Assembly (NCBI GenBank): GCA_026419775.2
Contig: JAOPGA020001392.1
Location: forward strand, 1 to 26,840
Length of the DNA: 26,840 bases
Reading direction: 5' to 3'
Source: Acrasis kona
Lineage: Eukaryota > Heterolobosea > Eutetramitea > Acrasida > Acrasidae
Of the stretch, positions 9,501-19,916 are shown one piece after another. Position 1 is the stretch's first letter, and each line of letters begins with the position of its first letter. The notes beneath the pieces are model-generated. The model did not search any database. It was not told the DNA's origin and worked only from the letters and a program-made list of their open reading frames with translations. The position numbers and the translations under genes are program-made.

Positions 9501-12500
9501 ATGCCGGTAAGTGATGCAAGTTGTTGTACAAGACATGATTTACTGTTAGGGTTCTTTACGATCCGCTGATAAATATAGAAAGACAGATAGCGATGAAGTC
9601 GTTGATGATGAACTACAGGGAGAGCACAGTGCTCGCATGCAGAGCAAAATCATCGATAATACACAAAAAATGCAATTACTATCGTCTCTTTGCGATTACA
9701 GTGACAGGATGAATGAATATTATAGGCAAGAAAAGCAGGATAGGGTATGAATTAAGCAATTAACATTTAGAATTCTCACAATAATAGACATTGAAAGAGA
9801 TAATAGATTTGCTGCAAAAGAGTGCGGGGACAAATGTCCCTGGCCAGAGCGGTGAAGAAGAGGAGTGGATAACTCTTGGGTTATTCGATAACATTTTTCG
9901 AATGCTTTGCGAATGTGATAGAATTCCTCAAGAGTCCATTGACTCTCTTGTAAAAATTGTAGACATTTTAGATTTATGTTCATTTGAGAATAGAGCAAGA
10001 GCATTCTTCGACTCTTTCTTTGACCATCTACAATCGTATGACAACTGCATCTTACTACTTTATGTCCTGCACACACTTGTTCTGAGGCATCAGAACAGTG
10101 ATAAATTTGTCGAAGTAACAATTTAAACTTTTTATTGAATACTAAACTTTTGATAGCTACTGGCAGGTGCGTCTGGAATCAATGTACTTTTGGATTTTTA
10201 TGACAAGAAGTTGACGTCCAATCTAGAAGACAAGCCTTCCAATTCAAAATATTCTTATGCACGAAGACCGATGGTAAAGCTCGGCTCAAACATGCCAATG
10301 GCACACCACATTATGAGATCGCCAGGAAGAAGGCCTAGATTACAAACAAGATCATATTCATCCCTGGTTGACATTAGAAGGACCTCCACCACTCCAAGAG
10401 ATTATTCTCAAATATTTGGAGCGACTTCACCAACTGCACTTCCAGCCGATATGCTTACGCAAACACTACCAGCCACACCTGACATTGACAAAAAAATTAT
10501 AACCAGCCCAGTTAATAACAACGCGGTACCAACTCCAACCGTCTCCTCTCCTTTGGGACTCAAGATGAACATTCCAAAACTTCAACTACCAGTACACGCA
10601 CCTGAGAAGACCAACACTTTATCGACGCGTTCAAGCAGACGCATTCAGCACGACGGTCATCCAAGCACATACGTTCACCTGGAGAGTCTTCGTTTAAGCA
10701 TTGACACGATGAAGACTAATGGAGGTCAAAATCAACAACCAAGAGAAGCACACGAGAGGAACGTGACTGACGTTTTTGCATCTCTATCTGCCAAACTCGG
10801 AGAGCTATATATCGCTGGAGACCTTACCCACTTGGTACCCATAAGAAGAGATCTCGACAAATTACACAAAGCAGATCAACCAAACCATCAAGACACCACA
10901 TTAAAAAGCACAATAATGGAGACATCCTCAGAGGAGTTGATCGTCCAAAAAGTCGACCCGATGACACTCATCACCAGTCAATGCAGCAAAACGTACATTA
11001 AACAATATCTCGTGCTTTCCATTCTGCGTCGCCTCACAGAAAACACGACATTAAGAAAGTTCTCTAGAAGTCCCGTTAATTTATTCATGGCAGAAATTAA
11101 TCGTGATCGCAACACAAACTCCAAAGATCAGGACCTAAGCAACGAGAACCTCGATATCATTTATCACATACTATCACAATACGCACAGGACGTTGAAGCA
11201 AAATACTTCAAGTTGTGGAAATCAATCAACCAGAAAACAGGCAACCAACTCACCAACAAAACACAATACGATCCCACAAGAGATCGCGCCTTAAAAAAAT
11301 ACGATGTGTTTTTATGGAGATGGACAGGTATCGCCGAACAAATTCTCGAAAATGAGGATTGGACACAACTTGATGCCCAACTGTCTTCCTTGTCAAGATA
11401 TTTGAAATCGTGTACATCAAGAGTGCAAGCATCACAATGTGCTGCGGTATGCTTAGAAACTTTATTAAAAATACAAGGAGCATGTAGACGTCGTTCGAGA
11501 GATGCAACGAGCGGACAATATTCATTCAAGGACCGTATCGTGGTACACATGACACATCGACTCTTGGAAATTTTCGATCACGTGATGGATGGACCCGAAC
11601 GACATCCGCTGCTGATGGAATTCTTTTACTTTAATTTAATCGACAATGAGGATAATTTCTTTTGGATGAGGGAGTACTCGAAATTCTTACTGACGGTCAA
11701 CCCAACCAACGGTCAACAATCCATTCAAGACGATCCTTTACTTTTAGATATGAGGTTACGCGTCATGCATCATTTCCAAATGCTCATGAACCTATTTTTG
11801 GATCTCGGCGCCGAATTCCTAAACAAGCACGGATCGAGCAACAACCAATCAAAAAAGAAGAACGAAACGTTAGAAAACCAATTAGCCGACGAAAGCAGCG
11901 TCATGAAACAATTCGATTTCTTGGTCAACCCGGCAGATGGATTAGTACTTTCCTTCCTAACGCACGGACCCTTACATTATCAATATCCAGTCAAAAGAGA
12001 GATGTTAATGTTGTTGGAAAAGATCTTCAAATTACCCCATCTTCCGTTCCTAAAAATAGAATCATACGTCAACACTTACATTCGATATCACTTTTTGAAC
12101 TTTGTACAATTATACATTGACGTCAGCAACGATCCCATCACATTACAAACGTGCGCGTTACATTTAAATGTGTTGATCGCGTTCAGCGTGAACAAGACGC
12201 CACAGATCGTCAGTAGATTCTTCACCATGAAGACGGTCAAATTCTTGGCCAGAGAAATTGATTTGGAATTCGAAATGAACGAACGTAGAAAACGATTATC
12301 ACATTCTCAACAATCATCCAAAAATGCATTAGAATCGGATCGAAGCGATAAATCACACTCTGACGATTCCGATCGCTCCGATCGCTCCGATGACCAAGAT
12401 TTATATTCCGATTATTCCAACGAAGATGATTTACGTTCCAATAAGAGCACTCCCAGAAAACCATCACTTCAGGTCAAAGACAAAGTGGTCGATAACGAAG

Positions 12501-15500
12501 GATATCCGAGCGACGAGAGCGATATCGAGACGCATCGTAGCGTTAGAGTTCCATTTTCGATACCTGCCATGAAGGGATTCGTCACTGCACAAACTAAAAA
12601 TTTACAAGAAAATAATCAACCAGAAGATGTGGAGAATGATACGGCGAGCGAAATGACCGATTCGCATGCGAGCGATCACGAAGATGAAGATTTGAAAATT
12701 CAACAACAACCCAAATTCAAAATGAACATGCCCAATTTGTCGTTGAATTCGAAAGGAAAATCTACCACTTCTGGCGAAGAAAATGTAAATTTGAAATTGA
12801 ACATGCCTTCGTTGTCGTTAGGAGGCGTTGGTTCCAAAAGTCAACCATCCGCTCCGGTCGTTCCTAAATTCAACATGCCTGGTTTGTCGTTAGGTGGAGT
12901 GGCTTCGAGCAAATCAACACAAGATTCGAATCATCCATCACCACCAGTCATTTCCAATTCAATTTCGAAATTGAACGTGCCTAATCTATCACTTGGTGTC
13001 AATACGAAAATTAACATTCCTCCATCAACATCGACCAAATCAGAAGAAGTTCAAATCGCTGCTCCGATCGTTCCCAAATTCAACATGCCTGGATTATCAT
13101 TAGGAGGAGTCGTCGCTATCAAATCGCCACAAGATTCAAATCTCGCATCGCCACCAGTCATCACAAATTCGAATTCCATTCCCAAATTCAACATTCCATC
13201 ACTTTCGATCAATCCTTCCAAATCAGAACCGAATCAATCTTCGAACAAGACACCTCGCATGATTCAAGATTCCAATGCGGTGGTAATGAATCAATCCACA
13301 AAACCAAAAATCTCATTACCCCTATCCAACATCAACACGAACCAATCCTCCGTTTCGACTTGTAAAGAATCGCCCACGAATCAAAATAATCAAAAATCAA
13401 AAATGATCACATTTCGATCGTCGTCGGCATCTTCTTCCAAGAGAACATCTAGAGGAAATTTGAACGACGACATGAGCACTTATCGAAGCGAAGCCGATAC
13501 CGAAATCATGTACGAAAGCGACATGTCCGATGATGATTTCGTGAGGACGTTATATCCACACGATCACGATTTTCACGATTCAATGTTGGATGCGAATCAT
13601 TTTCATCATCATCATCAACATTTGGATGAGATCGAATTGAACAATTTACAAGATTTGGAATCTTTTTATGCACTGGAGAGAAGCAAAAGAAAATTATATC
13701 AAGACGAATCGATACACGTGGCCATGCTAGCGCTGCTCATGTCTCTCATCATGACGTGCAATCACACGTTAGATAACGAATACTGCGATCAATTCCCGCT
13801 CATGAAGAACTTACTGAACGTTCCGTACATGTTACATCAACATTTGAACGATCCGCTCAACGACCACATGATTCCCAAATTACATGACATTTCGAATCAA
13901 ATGGGATTGGGATGTAAAATCTTGATCAAATTATTGTGCAAGAAATTATTCGAACCCACTCTGTATGCCCATCGATCGGAGAGATTAGGAGTGGGCGCGT
14001 TCGGTAACGTGTGGAGAGTCACCATGCCGTTCACTCACTCCAGCGTCAAGTCGGTAGCGGTCAAATTGCTCAAGGTGAGCGAATCCGTAGCAGGCAATTG
14101 CGTGCTCTACACAATCTTCAACGAAATCGTAATCATGGAGAAATTCAAAGGAGATCCGCGCATTTGTAGGTTGTATGATTATGGAGTGGACGATGATTAT
14201 TATTACATCGTCATGAACGAATACAAGTGTTCGTTAAAAAAGTGGAGGTTGAAACAAGACGATAACATGTTCTTGAAGAACCTAAGTCTCTACATGAAGA
14301 TTTATAAACGATTGTTGGAGGGATTCAAGTTCCTGTACGACAATAACGTCAATCACTTTGATATCAAGTGCGATAATGTATTGTTGGAGCCGTTCGATGG
14401 CGTCGACGATCAAGAATTCTATTCGGGTAGATCCGATGACTTTGAATTGGTGATTGGTGACTTTGGAGAGAGTTTCTTGTACAGCAACGACGAAGAAGAT
14501 GGTTATACCATGAGACATCGAGGTACGGAATGTATCAAATCGCCAGAAATGTTAATGATCGAAATGATGAACAACAAATCAAAGTTTTAATGACCGTAGA
14601 AAAAAAGTAGGCGCCAATAGCGCGAGCCGACGTGTGGAGCTTGGGTTGTTTGTTTTATGAATTGCTGAGCGGAGAGTTTTTGTTCGATGCCACCGACTTT
14701 ACTCAATTCTTTACCTTGTTGACCAAAGACAAACCGACGTTGATTGGTCAGGAACGTTTCAGCAAGATTCATTATAATCCCTTGTTGATGGATATTTTGG
14801 TTTATATTTTGATTAGGGATCCATTGAGGAGACCTAGCATCCAAGATATTTTACAAAGGTTCAATCACACTTGGATCAAAGCTGTTCCACAGTACGAAAA
14901 GACTAGCGTGGTGGGCGTCGGCGCTGGTGCACAGGAGAACGTAAGCATTGTCGCCGTACAAGCGAGCGAACCTGATTATTCTCTTCCGTTGGAGACGCCT
15001 CATGTGGTGACGCCCGTGAAGGTTAATAAAATACATTTTACGAGTCCTGGTGCTGGCGTGTTGCAGGGTGGACAGCCCATGCCTCTACAGCCTTATCCAT
15101 GGACCAAAAACGATACTTTGTTTTATGTCCACAAGGCGACGTTCGTCGTTCGTAATCGCTTGTATATTGTGAGCGACGAATTGGCCAATAACAAATCCGT
15201 ATTGAACCAATTGGGCATTACTCACGTCGTGAATTGTTGTGTTGGTGGCGGTAACAATAATCAAAATCTCTTGCAATCCAACTTTTTCTACTTTGGCATG
15301 TCTCATTCCATTAGCGAGAATAGCGTGAGCGCTTATAACGAATACGTGAGGGCTTTTGAATTTGTGAGAGATGCCATTCGTAAGAGGGGAAGAGTGTTGG
15401 TGTACAGCGGAAAGGGTTTGTCGAGATCTGGACTCTTTGTCGTGCTCTACTTGATGAACACGTTCAACATTTCTAGTTACGAATCTTATTTGTTTGTAAA

Positions 15501-16746
15501 GGACAGGAGACCTGCACTGAGACCCGAAATTCTTTCGCACTTTTTGCACTTTTTGTTAAGAGTCAGGAAGCAACAGCAGCAGAAGAATAAGTTATTGGCG
15601 GAGCTGCAACAGGTGGGAAAATTGAAAGATGAATCTGCGGAGGGAAGCGAAGGTTTGGGAGTGGACCAACAGCCTTTACATTCACACAAGAAAATTTCAA
15701 AAATTAATAAAAAGATTGCATTGTTGTTGGTTCAGCATAGCCTCAAGCCGGCTTCTCCGATTGATGCGAATGATGTTAGTGGTTTGTTGGCTAATAAGCG
15801 CGTAGGACGTGCACAAAGTGTTAGAGTTCCGCTTCCTGTTGTTCCGAATCAAACTCCTCAAAAGAGAACAAAATCTCAACATGCTGTTGACTCCGTCTCT
15901 GATCATGGTATTCATTGGTACCGTTGTTTGTGTGGTGCTTGTGTCGTCGGTGTTGTGTCTCCGTTCGATCCCATTCGGTTGCATGCAGGCAACATGACCT
16001 TTGAAAACTCTCCGATGCGTAGCTGGCCTGGGTTCTTACAAGAGATGAGATTGTTGTACTTTTATGACACCAAATATCTTCATATGGGTCTGACCAATAA
16101 AGACAAAGTATTGTTGGATCCCTTTGATGTCAACAAGCATACAGAGGTGTACACGGAGGGAATACCTCCCACACCGAGCAGGAAGAATAGCGGAAGGAGT
16201 AGTGCCGGAAGTAGGAGCGGAAGAAGAGGTAGCAGCAGAGGAGAGGTTTCCGACGAGGATGATGACGATTCTGACGATGACGAAGAAGAAATTCAATGGA
16301 TCATCAACAAGTGCAAGTACTGTTCTTACATGGTGTATGCAAGAAAGAAGGAAAAGAAAGTTGTTACAAAGAAAAATCTTGTAAAGGACAATAAAGCAAC
16401 TCATTTTTCGCAGCCACCAAGTGGTGGTGGAAATGTTGTTGATCAAAACGGAAGACGAGAATCTTTAACATTACACCTATCGGGAATAAGAGAAAATAGA
16501 CAAGGTCAGCTCAGGACTGCATCTGCAATCCCTGCAGCTTCTTTGCAGTTATGGTCTGATAATGGTCTTTCTAATTCTGCGACACCAAATGGAGAGCCCA
16601 TCAATGAGGATGATTTGTTCAAGAGTACCATCAAGTACGATATTGCTATCAACACAAGTATCAAGACAACACAAATTGTGACCAACTCAAACGTAAATGG
16701 AATACAAGATTTAAGGCCGCAAATGTTCTTCAAAGGATGTCAATAA
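9501..16746 (+). CDS. giant protein kinase fused to a pseudophosphatase (STYX-like) domain
   Basis: Proposed exons: 9501-9506, 9550-9744, 9788-10114, 10157-14584 and 14611-16746, about 2360 residues. The first three introns are canonical (43, 43 and 42 nt); the two-codon first exon is tentative. Parts in order: a helical, ARM/HEAT-like N-terminus; a long region with seven K[FLM]N[MVI]PxLxL motifs; Asp/Ser- and His-rich tracts; and a protein kinase. The kinase has the Gly loop LGVGAFGNVW, AVKLLK, catalytic loop HFDIKCDN at 14354 (HRD with Arg replaced, so non-RD), DFG at 14459, SPEML, and ADVWSLGCLFYEL. A dual-specificity-phosphatase fold follows, with P-loop VYSGKGLSRSG at 15400-15432. There the catalytic Cys is Ser (AGC, 15406-15408) and the usual His is Tyr, so it should be inactive. 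The C-terminus has CLCGAC and CKYC pairs that could bind zinc. The 26 nt at 14585-14610 are not a canonical intron. AATAAA overlaps the stop. Confidence 0.82.
10559..13206 (+). repeat. dispersed MPxLSL motif repeats inside the kinase gene
   Basis: One early copy (KMNIPKLQLP, near 10562) and a cluster of six between about 12718 and 13206: KMNMPNLSL, KLNMPSLSLGGV, KFNMPGLSLGGV, KLNVPNLSLGV, KFNMPGLSLGGV and KFNIPSLSI. Clustered copies lie roughly 75-110 nt apart, separated by Ser/Pro/Gln-rich linkers. Two copies are nearly identical over a longer stretch (VPKFNMPGLSLGGV at about 12862 and 13072), pointing to recent internal duplication. They are probably short linear motifs for a partner or substrate. 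Confidence 0.8.
14585..14610 (+). other. 26-nt interruption of the kinase domain without canonical splice sites
   Basis: The frame reading into NNKSK stops here (TAA at 14588), and the kinase resumes one frame over at GCG CCA (14611), reading APIARADVWSLGC. Removing exactly these 26 nt restores a continuous domain. The left edge would be AAG|TT, not GT. The only nearby GT (14584-14585) combined with AG at 14609-14610 gives a 27-nt intron but leaves the frame off by one. One extra A in the AAAG run before it would make that intron in frame. Confidence 0.7.
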
Positions 16747-16750
16747 ATGT

Positions 16751-17918
16751 TCATAATAAAAGTTTAATTTTTTCCATTAAATTGTATAATTCTGTTTTGA
16801 AAGGTTCTTGACTCTTGTTGATGAGTGAATCAAACTCCATCTGGATTACTCCAAGCCTCTCTTCTCTAGTACCCCACATCTCTGAAGGTGTCCCATAGGT
16901 TGTAGTAATGTCGAGTGACTCTGTACATTCTACGTATTCATCACTAAGCACTAAAAATTTAATAAATATTTTGAACAAAATCTTACTATTGTAAACAACA
17001 ACTTCTTCATCCTCTTCTAGTAAATGTCTTTCTTGATATATTGGATAATAAATCTTTTGAATGTAATCCTCCTCCCCCGAGAATATCATGTTGTAGTGTT
17101 CAATTAATATTGAAGAAGCCTTGTTTGTGTATTGCATCTCCTTGACATTTTCCAACACGGCTGACGAGTTCGTATTAATTGTCGACTGAAAAAAGATGGG
17201 GCCGAATATGATTCCTAAATTTGTGGAGTTCATATTACCACTGACTTTCGAAGTCTCGTTTAATAAGAACAGTACCACGTTTAGTAACATGGCCTCTAGA
17301 CTACTAAGTCTGTCCTCTATGCATATTTTGGTCAACTTTGCAACCTCCCCAGCACTTTTGTTTTGTTTTACAGCATCAATTATGACGTTATAGCATTCCC
17401 TACTGATGAGAGGACATTGTAACTCCCTAAGATAAAGTTTGAGCACACCAGCCACAACATGGGCGTCGAATACATTCATTACACTGAAGACGTGATTGTT
17501 TTCACAAAAACGTGCATAACCCACTTTAAAAGTAAAATAGTGCTCGTAACTTGAATTACTAACCATCATCATAGATGTGTTTCGCTTCATTCAACGATTT
17601 CGTTGACGCAGTCACTCTAAAAATACCCTCCTTTTTGATTCCGTCGTCTTCACTCCTAAATGCTATTATGATTGATTATGCAATTCAACATCATTACGAA
17701 CCTGCTCTATATAGTGTATAGCAGCAATGTCTGACAACAATTGGAATTCTGTATGTAAAATCCTCATGGTCATCCCTATTTGATACGCCAAAGATGCTTT
17801 GTCGGAATATTGGGGTGACTCGTTCTGTTAAAACTAATCCTGGACACGACAAAACTCTCGCATTCGCTGACGGAACCCTCAACATACCTGTCCCCCCTTG
17901 CTCCGTTGTGCTTTCCAT
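16751..17918 (-). CDS. RhoGAP-domain protein
   Basis: Five exons: 17888-17918, 17702-17824, 17564-17662, 16987-17523 and 16751-16950, all joined in phase 1, with introns of 63, 39, 40 and 36 nt, give 329 residues. The RhoGAP domain runs from IPIVVRHCCYTLYR (about 37) through KKEGIFRVTAS with the arginine finger (Arg about 67). It continues with FDAHVVAGVLKLYLREL and the NSTNLGIIFGPIFF motif. It should switch off Rho/Rac-family GTPases by stimulating GTP hydrolysis, acting on actin control. There is no second domain; the C-terminus ends in a short helix. The last 36-nt intron is a multiple of three without a stop, so retention would add 12 residues. Its stop codon lies 4 nt from that of the convergent kinase gene. 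Confidence 0.9.
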
Positions 17919-17933
17919 TATGAGTGACGTTTA

Positions 17934-18156
17934 ACATAAGACATTACAAAACGAGATTGAGTCATTGAGATACGACTTTGGCTTAGCTTTCCTAAAACTC
18001 AATAAGGAAAAACCGGAACAATCCCAGTTGTTGTATTATGAGGTGTCAGGAGAAGTCGCTTCAGGATCCCGAGCAGTTTCGATGTTGATTGGATATAATT
18101 TGAGGGGCATCCTGTGTGAGCGGACAGGGTTTGGTACACCCCTTGCTTTGATGTGA
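17934..18156 (+). pseudogene. open coding-like fragment without a start codon
   Basis: About 74 codons open from just after a TAA to a TGA at 18154-18156. It encodes KTLQNEIESLRYDFGLAFLK followed by KEKPEQSQLLYYEVSGE, which looks like genuine coiled-coil protein. There is no ATG at the front and no obvious acceptor site. It sits head-to-head with the RhoGAP gene, 15 bp from its start codon. It is either an exon of an undetected gene or a remnant; family unknown. Confidence 0.25.
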
Positions 18157-18306
18157 AAGCAAGTTTACTTTTTTTCTGGTTCTTTTATTCTCACAAACAA
18201 AAACACCTTAGGAAAAGAAATAGATGATATTTATTAACCGATATATACTTGGTAAGTATAACATGTTCGGATCATATGTGCCAACAATGAATAACGTTCC
18301 TATAAA

Positions 18307-18648
18307 TTATAAAAGTCTGAATTTTGTGACGTAACTATCACTTGGCTTTGGTTTGTGCCTCCCTACTTTAAATTCAACCTCTACGAGCTCTTTTTTCGGT
18401 GAGTCTCCACGAATATTCCTGCTCTTCGTTGGATTTTTCAAAGAGGTTTTTAAGGGTGGCAATAACCTAGTTGTGGGGCTTACGGATGGTGACTCATCCG
18501 AGTACTCGTCTGAGCTCCTTACATCTATTGACATCTTCTCTTGGTGGAGTTGTTCCCTCTTGAGTCCTTCTTGCAACAATTGTTCAAGAGTCTCCTCTTT
18601 GATGAAGAAGGGACTGTAAGTATATGGTGTGATATATTGACTGCTCAT
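18307..18648 (-). CDS. small hydrophilic protein, unrecognised
   Basis: Taking the internal ATG at 18648 gives 113 residues beginning MSSQYITPYTYSPFFIKEET. The frame extends upstream to an ATG at 18741, but that extension looks like leader sequence. Residues about 15-40 form a Glu/Leu-rich helix (LEQLLQEGLKREQLHQEK). A Ser/Asp-rich stretch and a basic Pro/Lys region (SPTTRLLPPLKTSLKNPTKS) follow, and the protein ends TKFRLL. No domain is recognised. It is likely disordered, possibly nuclear. No introns detected. Confidence 0.5.
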   Translation of the reverse strand: MSSQYITPYTYSPFFIKEETLEQLLQEGLKREQLHQEKMSIDVRSSDEYSDESPSVSPTTRLLPPLKTSLKNPTKSRNIRGDSPKKELVEVEFKVGRHKPKPSDSYVTKFRLL

Positions 18649-19045
18649 TGTTATGTTTTTATGGTTTGGTTGAACCTTCAAACTTCCGATATTATTTATT
18701 TTATGCTCGGAGTGAGAGGACTTCAGTATTAATCTGAACATTACATTTTTGGTTTACATAACACAAATCCACGCTGGAGTGTTATAATGTGGGAAATATG
18801 GACTTGAATCTCCACAATAGTGAACATAAATACCCAAAAGGGAGTGCATTTTAATAGATTTCAGAGAGTTTCCTGTGGCTGGTTTGTTTCAAGAAGTTTC
18901 GGAAAAAACGATTGCCCGAATAATTTCTTTTTAAGAACATTGATAGATAAGCTTAGACACATTTCCATTAAAAATTGCTTATCGATATTCCTTGTACGAT
19001 TAAACTAGACAAAACAACCCACAAGAAGCAACAAAATGAATTTTA
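18649..19045. other. intergenic region
   Basis: About 400 bp between two minus-strand genes. A 62-codon plus-strand frame (18820-19008) has no recognisable motif. It contains the 5' region of the small gene and the 3' region of the thioredoxin gene. I see nothing else. Confidence 0.35.
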
Positions 19046-19594
19046 TTACAACTCTTCTTTAATATCTACGCTCTCCATGGTGGATATTAATTCAGCTGCA
19101 TTTTTGTAATAATACTTATATTCGTCCCTTGCATTCTTATTGATTACATGTTCTTGGACTTGTCCTGACGGTGCTTATGGAGTTATCAAAAAATGATTAA
19201 AATAAAGCTTACAGGTGATAAATACTCTGGGTACGTACTCTCCACCAATGTCATACGCACTTGGTGCAGCTTTGTTTCCAATCTGCAACATTACGAAATC
19301 GCGACTCTTTCTAATAAAATCTTGGTTGTCGTATATTGATCTTTTAAGGTGTACACAAGCATGGCACCATGTCTCCGAGATTAGAACTAGTATGGGTTTG
19401 CCCTAAGAAATGTCATTAGTTAATTCATCAGGAAATTATCAAACATTTTGCTTGGATAAGCTCTTTGCTTCTTGTAAATCACTCAACCAATTCACTTCAT
19501 TGCTAAACCCGTGTTGTTTTTCCACCGCAACCGATTCAACATTCACTACACACAGCAGAAGGGTGAGTAAAAGAACCAATAAGGTTGACCTCAT
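19046..19594 (-). CDS. ER thioredoxin-domain protein, TXNDC12/ERp18 type
   Basis: Three exons: 19445-19594, 19213-19402 and 19046-19173, with introns of 42 and 39 nt, give 155 residues. A signal peptide (MRSTLLVLLLTLLLCVVNVE) is followed by EVNWLSDLQEAKSLSKQNGK, the thioredoxin strand PILVLISETWCHACVHLKR with active site CHAC (about 63-66), and GGEYVPRVFITSPSGQV with the cis-Pro region. The order, spacing and C-terminal KEEL (KDEL-like retrieval signal) match TXNDC12/ERp18, a lumenal protein-disulfide oxidoreductase that ends in EDEL in animals. Role: forming or isomerising disulfides in the ER. AATAAA overlaps the TAA stop. Confidence 0.88.
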
Positions 19595-19788
19595 GTCAAA
19601 TGTTATTATTTTTCAATTTGCGGAGGAACTTCCTCGACTATTAATGTACCGCAGTGTTCCATCACGGAAAAAGCAAGAGAACCTTTTGTGTCAATTTGAA
19701 TACTGCTTGACTAAAGTGTCTCAAGCACCTCAAGTAGTGTGACACTATATTTTGTATTATAAGATATCTGTTCACGTAACGGATACCA

Positions 19789-19870
19789 TCCCCAATGGCT
19801 CAGTCGGTTATTTGAAATAGAGCGTCAGACTGTTAATCTGCAGGTCCCTGGTTCGAGCCCAGGTTGGGGA
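19789..19870 (+). tRNA. tRNA-Asn (GTT) with enlarged D-loop
   Basis: The acceptor stem TCCCCAA/TTGGGGA pairs perfectly. The D-stem GCTC/GAGC, anticodon loop CTGTTAA (anticodon GTT), variable loop AGGTC and T-arm CCTGG-TTCGAGC-CCAGG are all standard. The A box (TGGCTCAGTCGG, 19796) and B box (GGTTCGAGCCC) are intact. The D-loop is 18 nt instead of the usual ~8: about 10 extra bases (TATTTGAAAT) follow the GG. The outermost anticodon-stem pair is T-C, a mismatch. No intron is present at 37/38. It is probably transcribed, given the boxes and a T5 terminator, but the D-arm is abnormal. Confidence 0.9.
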
Positions 19871-19874
19871 GATC

Positions 19875-19879
19875 TTTTT
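19875..19879 (+). terminator. Pol III T-run terminator
   Basis: TTTTT begins 5 nt after the last base of the tRNA, the normal signal for RNA polymerase III release. It lies between the tRNA and the end of the PLC-like gene. Confidence 0.75.
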
Positions 19880-19916
19880 GCTTTTCCTGATATGATATCC
19901 TTCAATCTTTATTGCT

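Noticed and set aside
11164-11550. Long open frames on the minus strand within the giant kinase gene.
   Set aside because: They are antisense shadows of a long conserved plus-strand frame and show no motif of their own.
12360-12405. Tandem GATCGCTCC-type repeat considered as a possible CRISPR-like or regulatory array.
   Set aside because: Only a few short units, lying in frame within the kinase coding region and encoding a Ser-Asp-Arg tract; it is a coding microsatellite.
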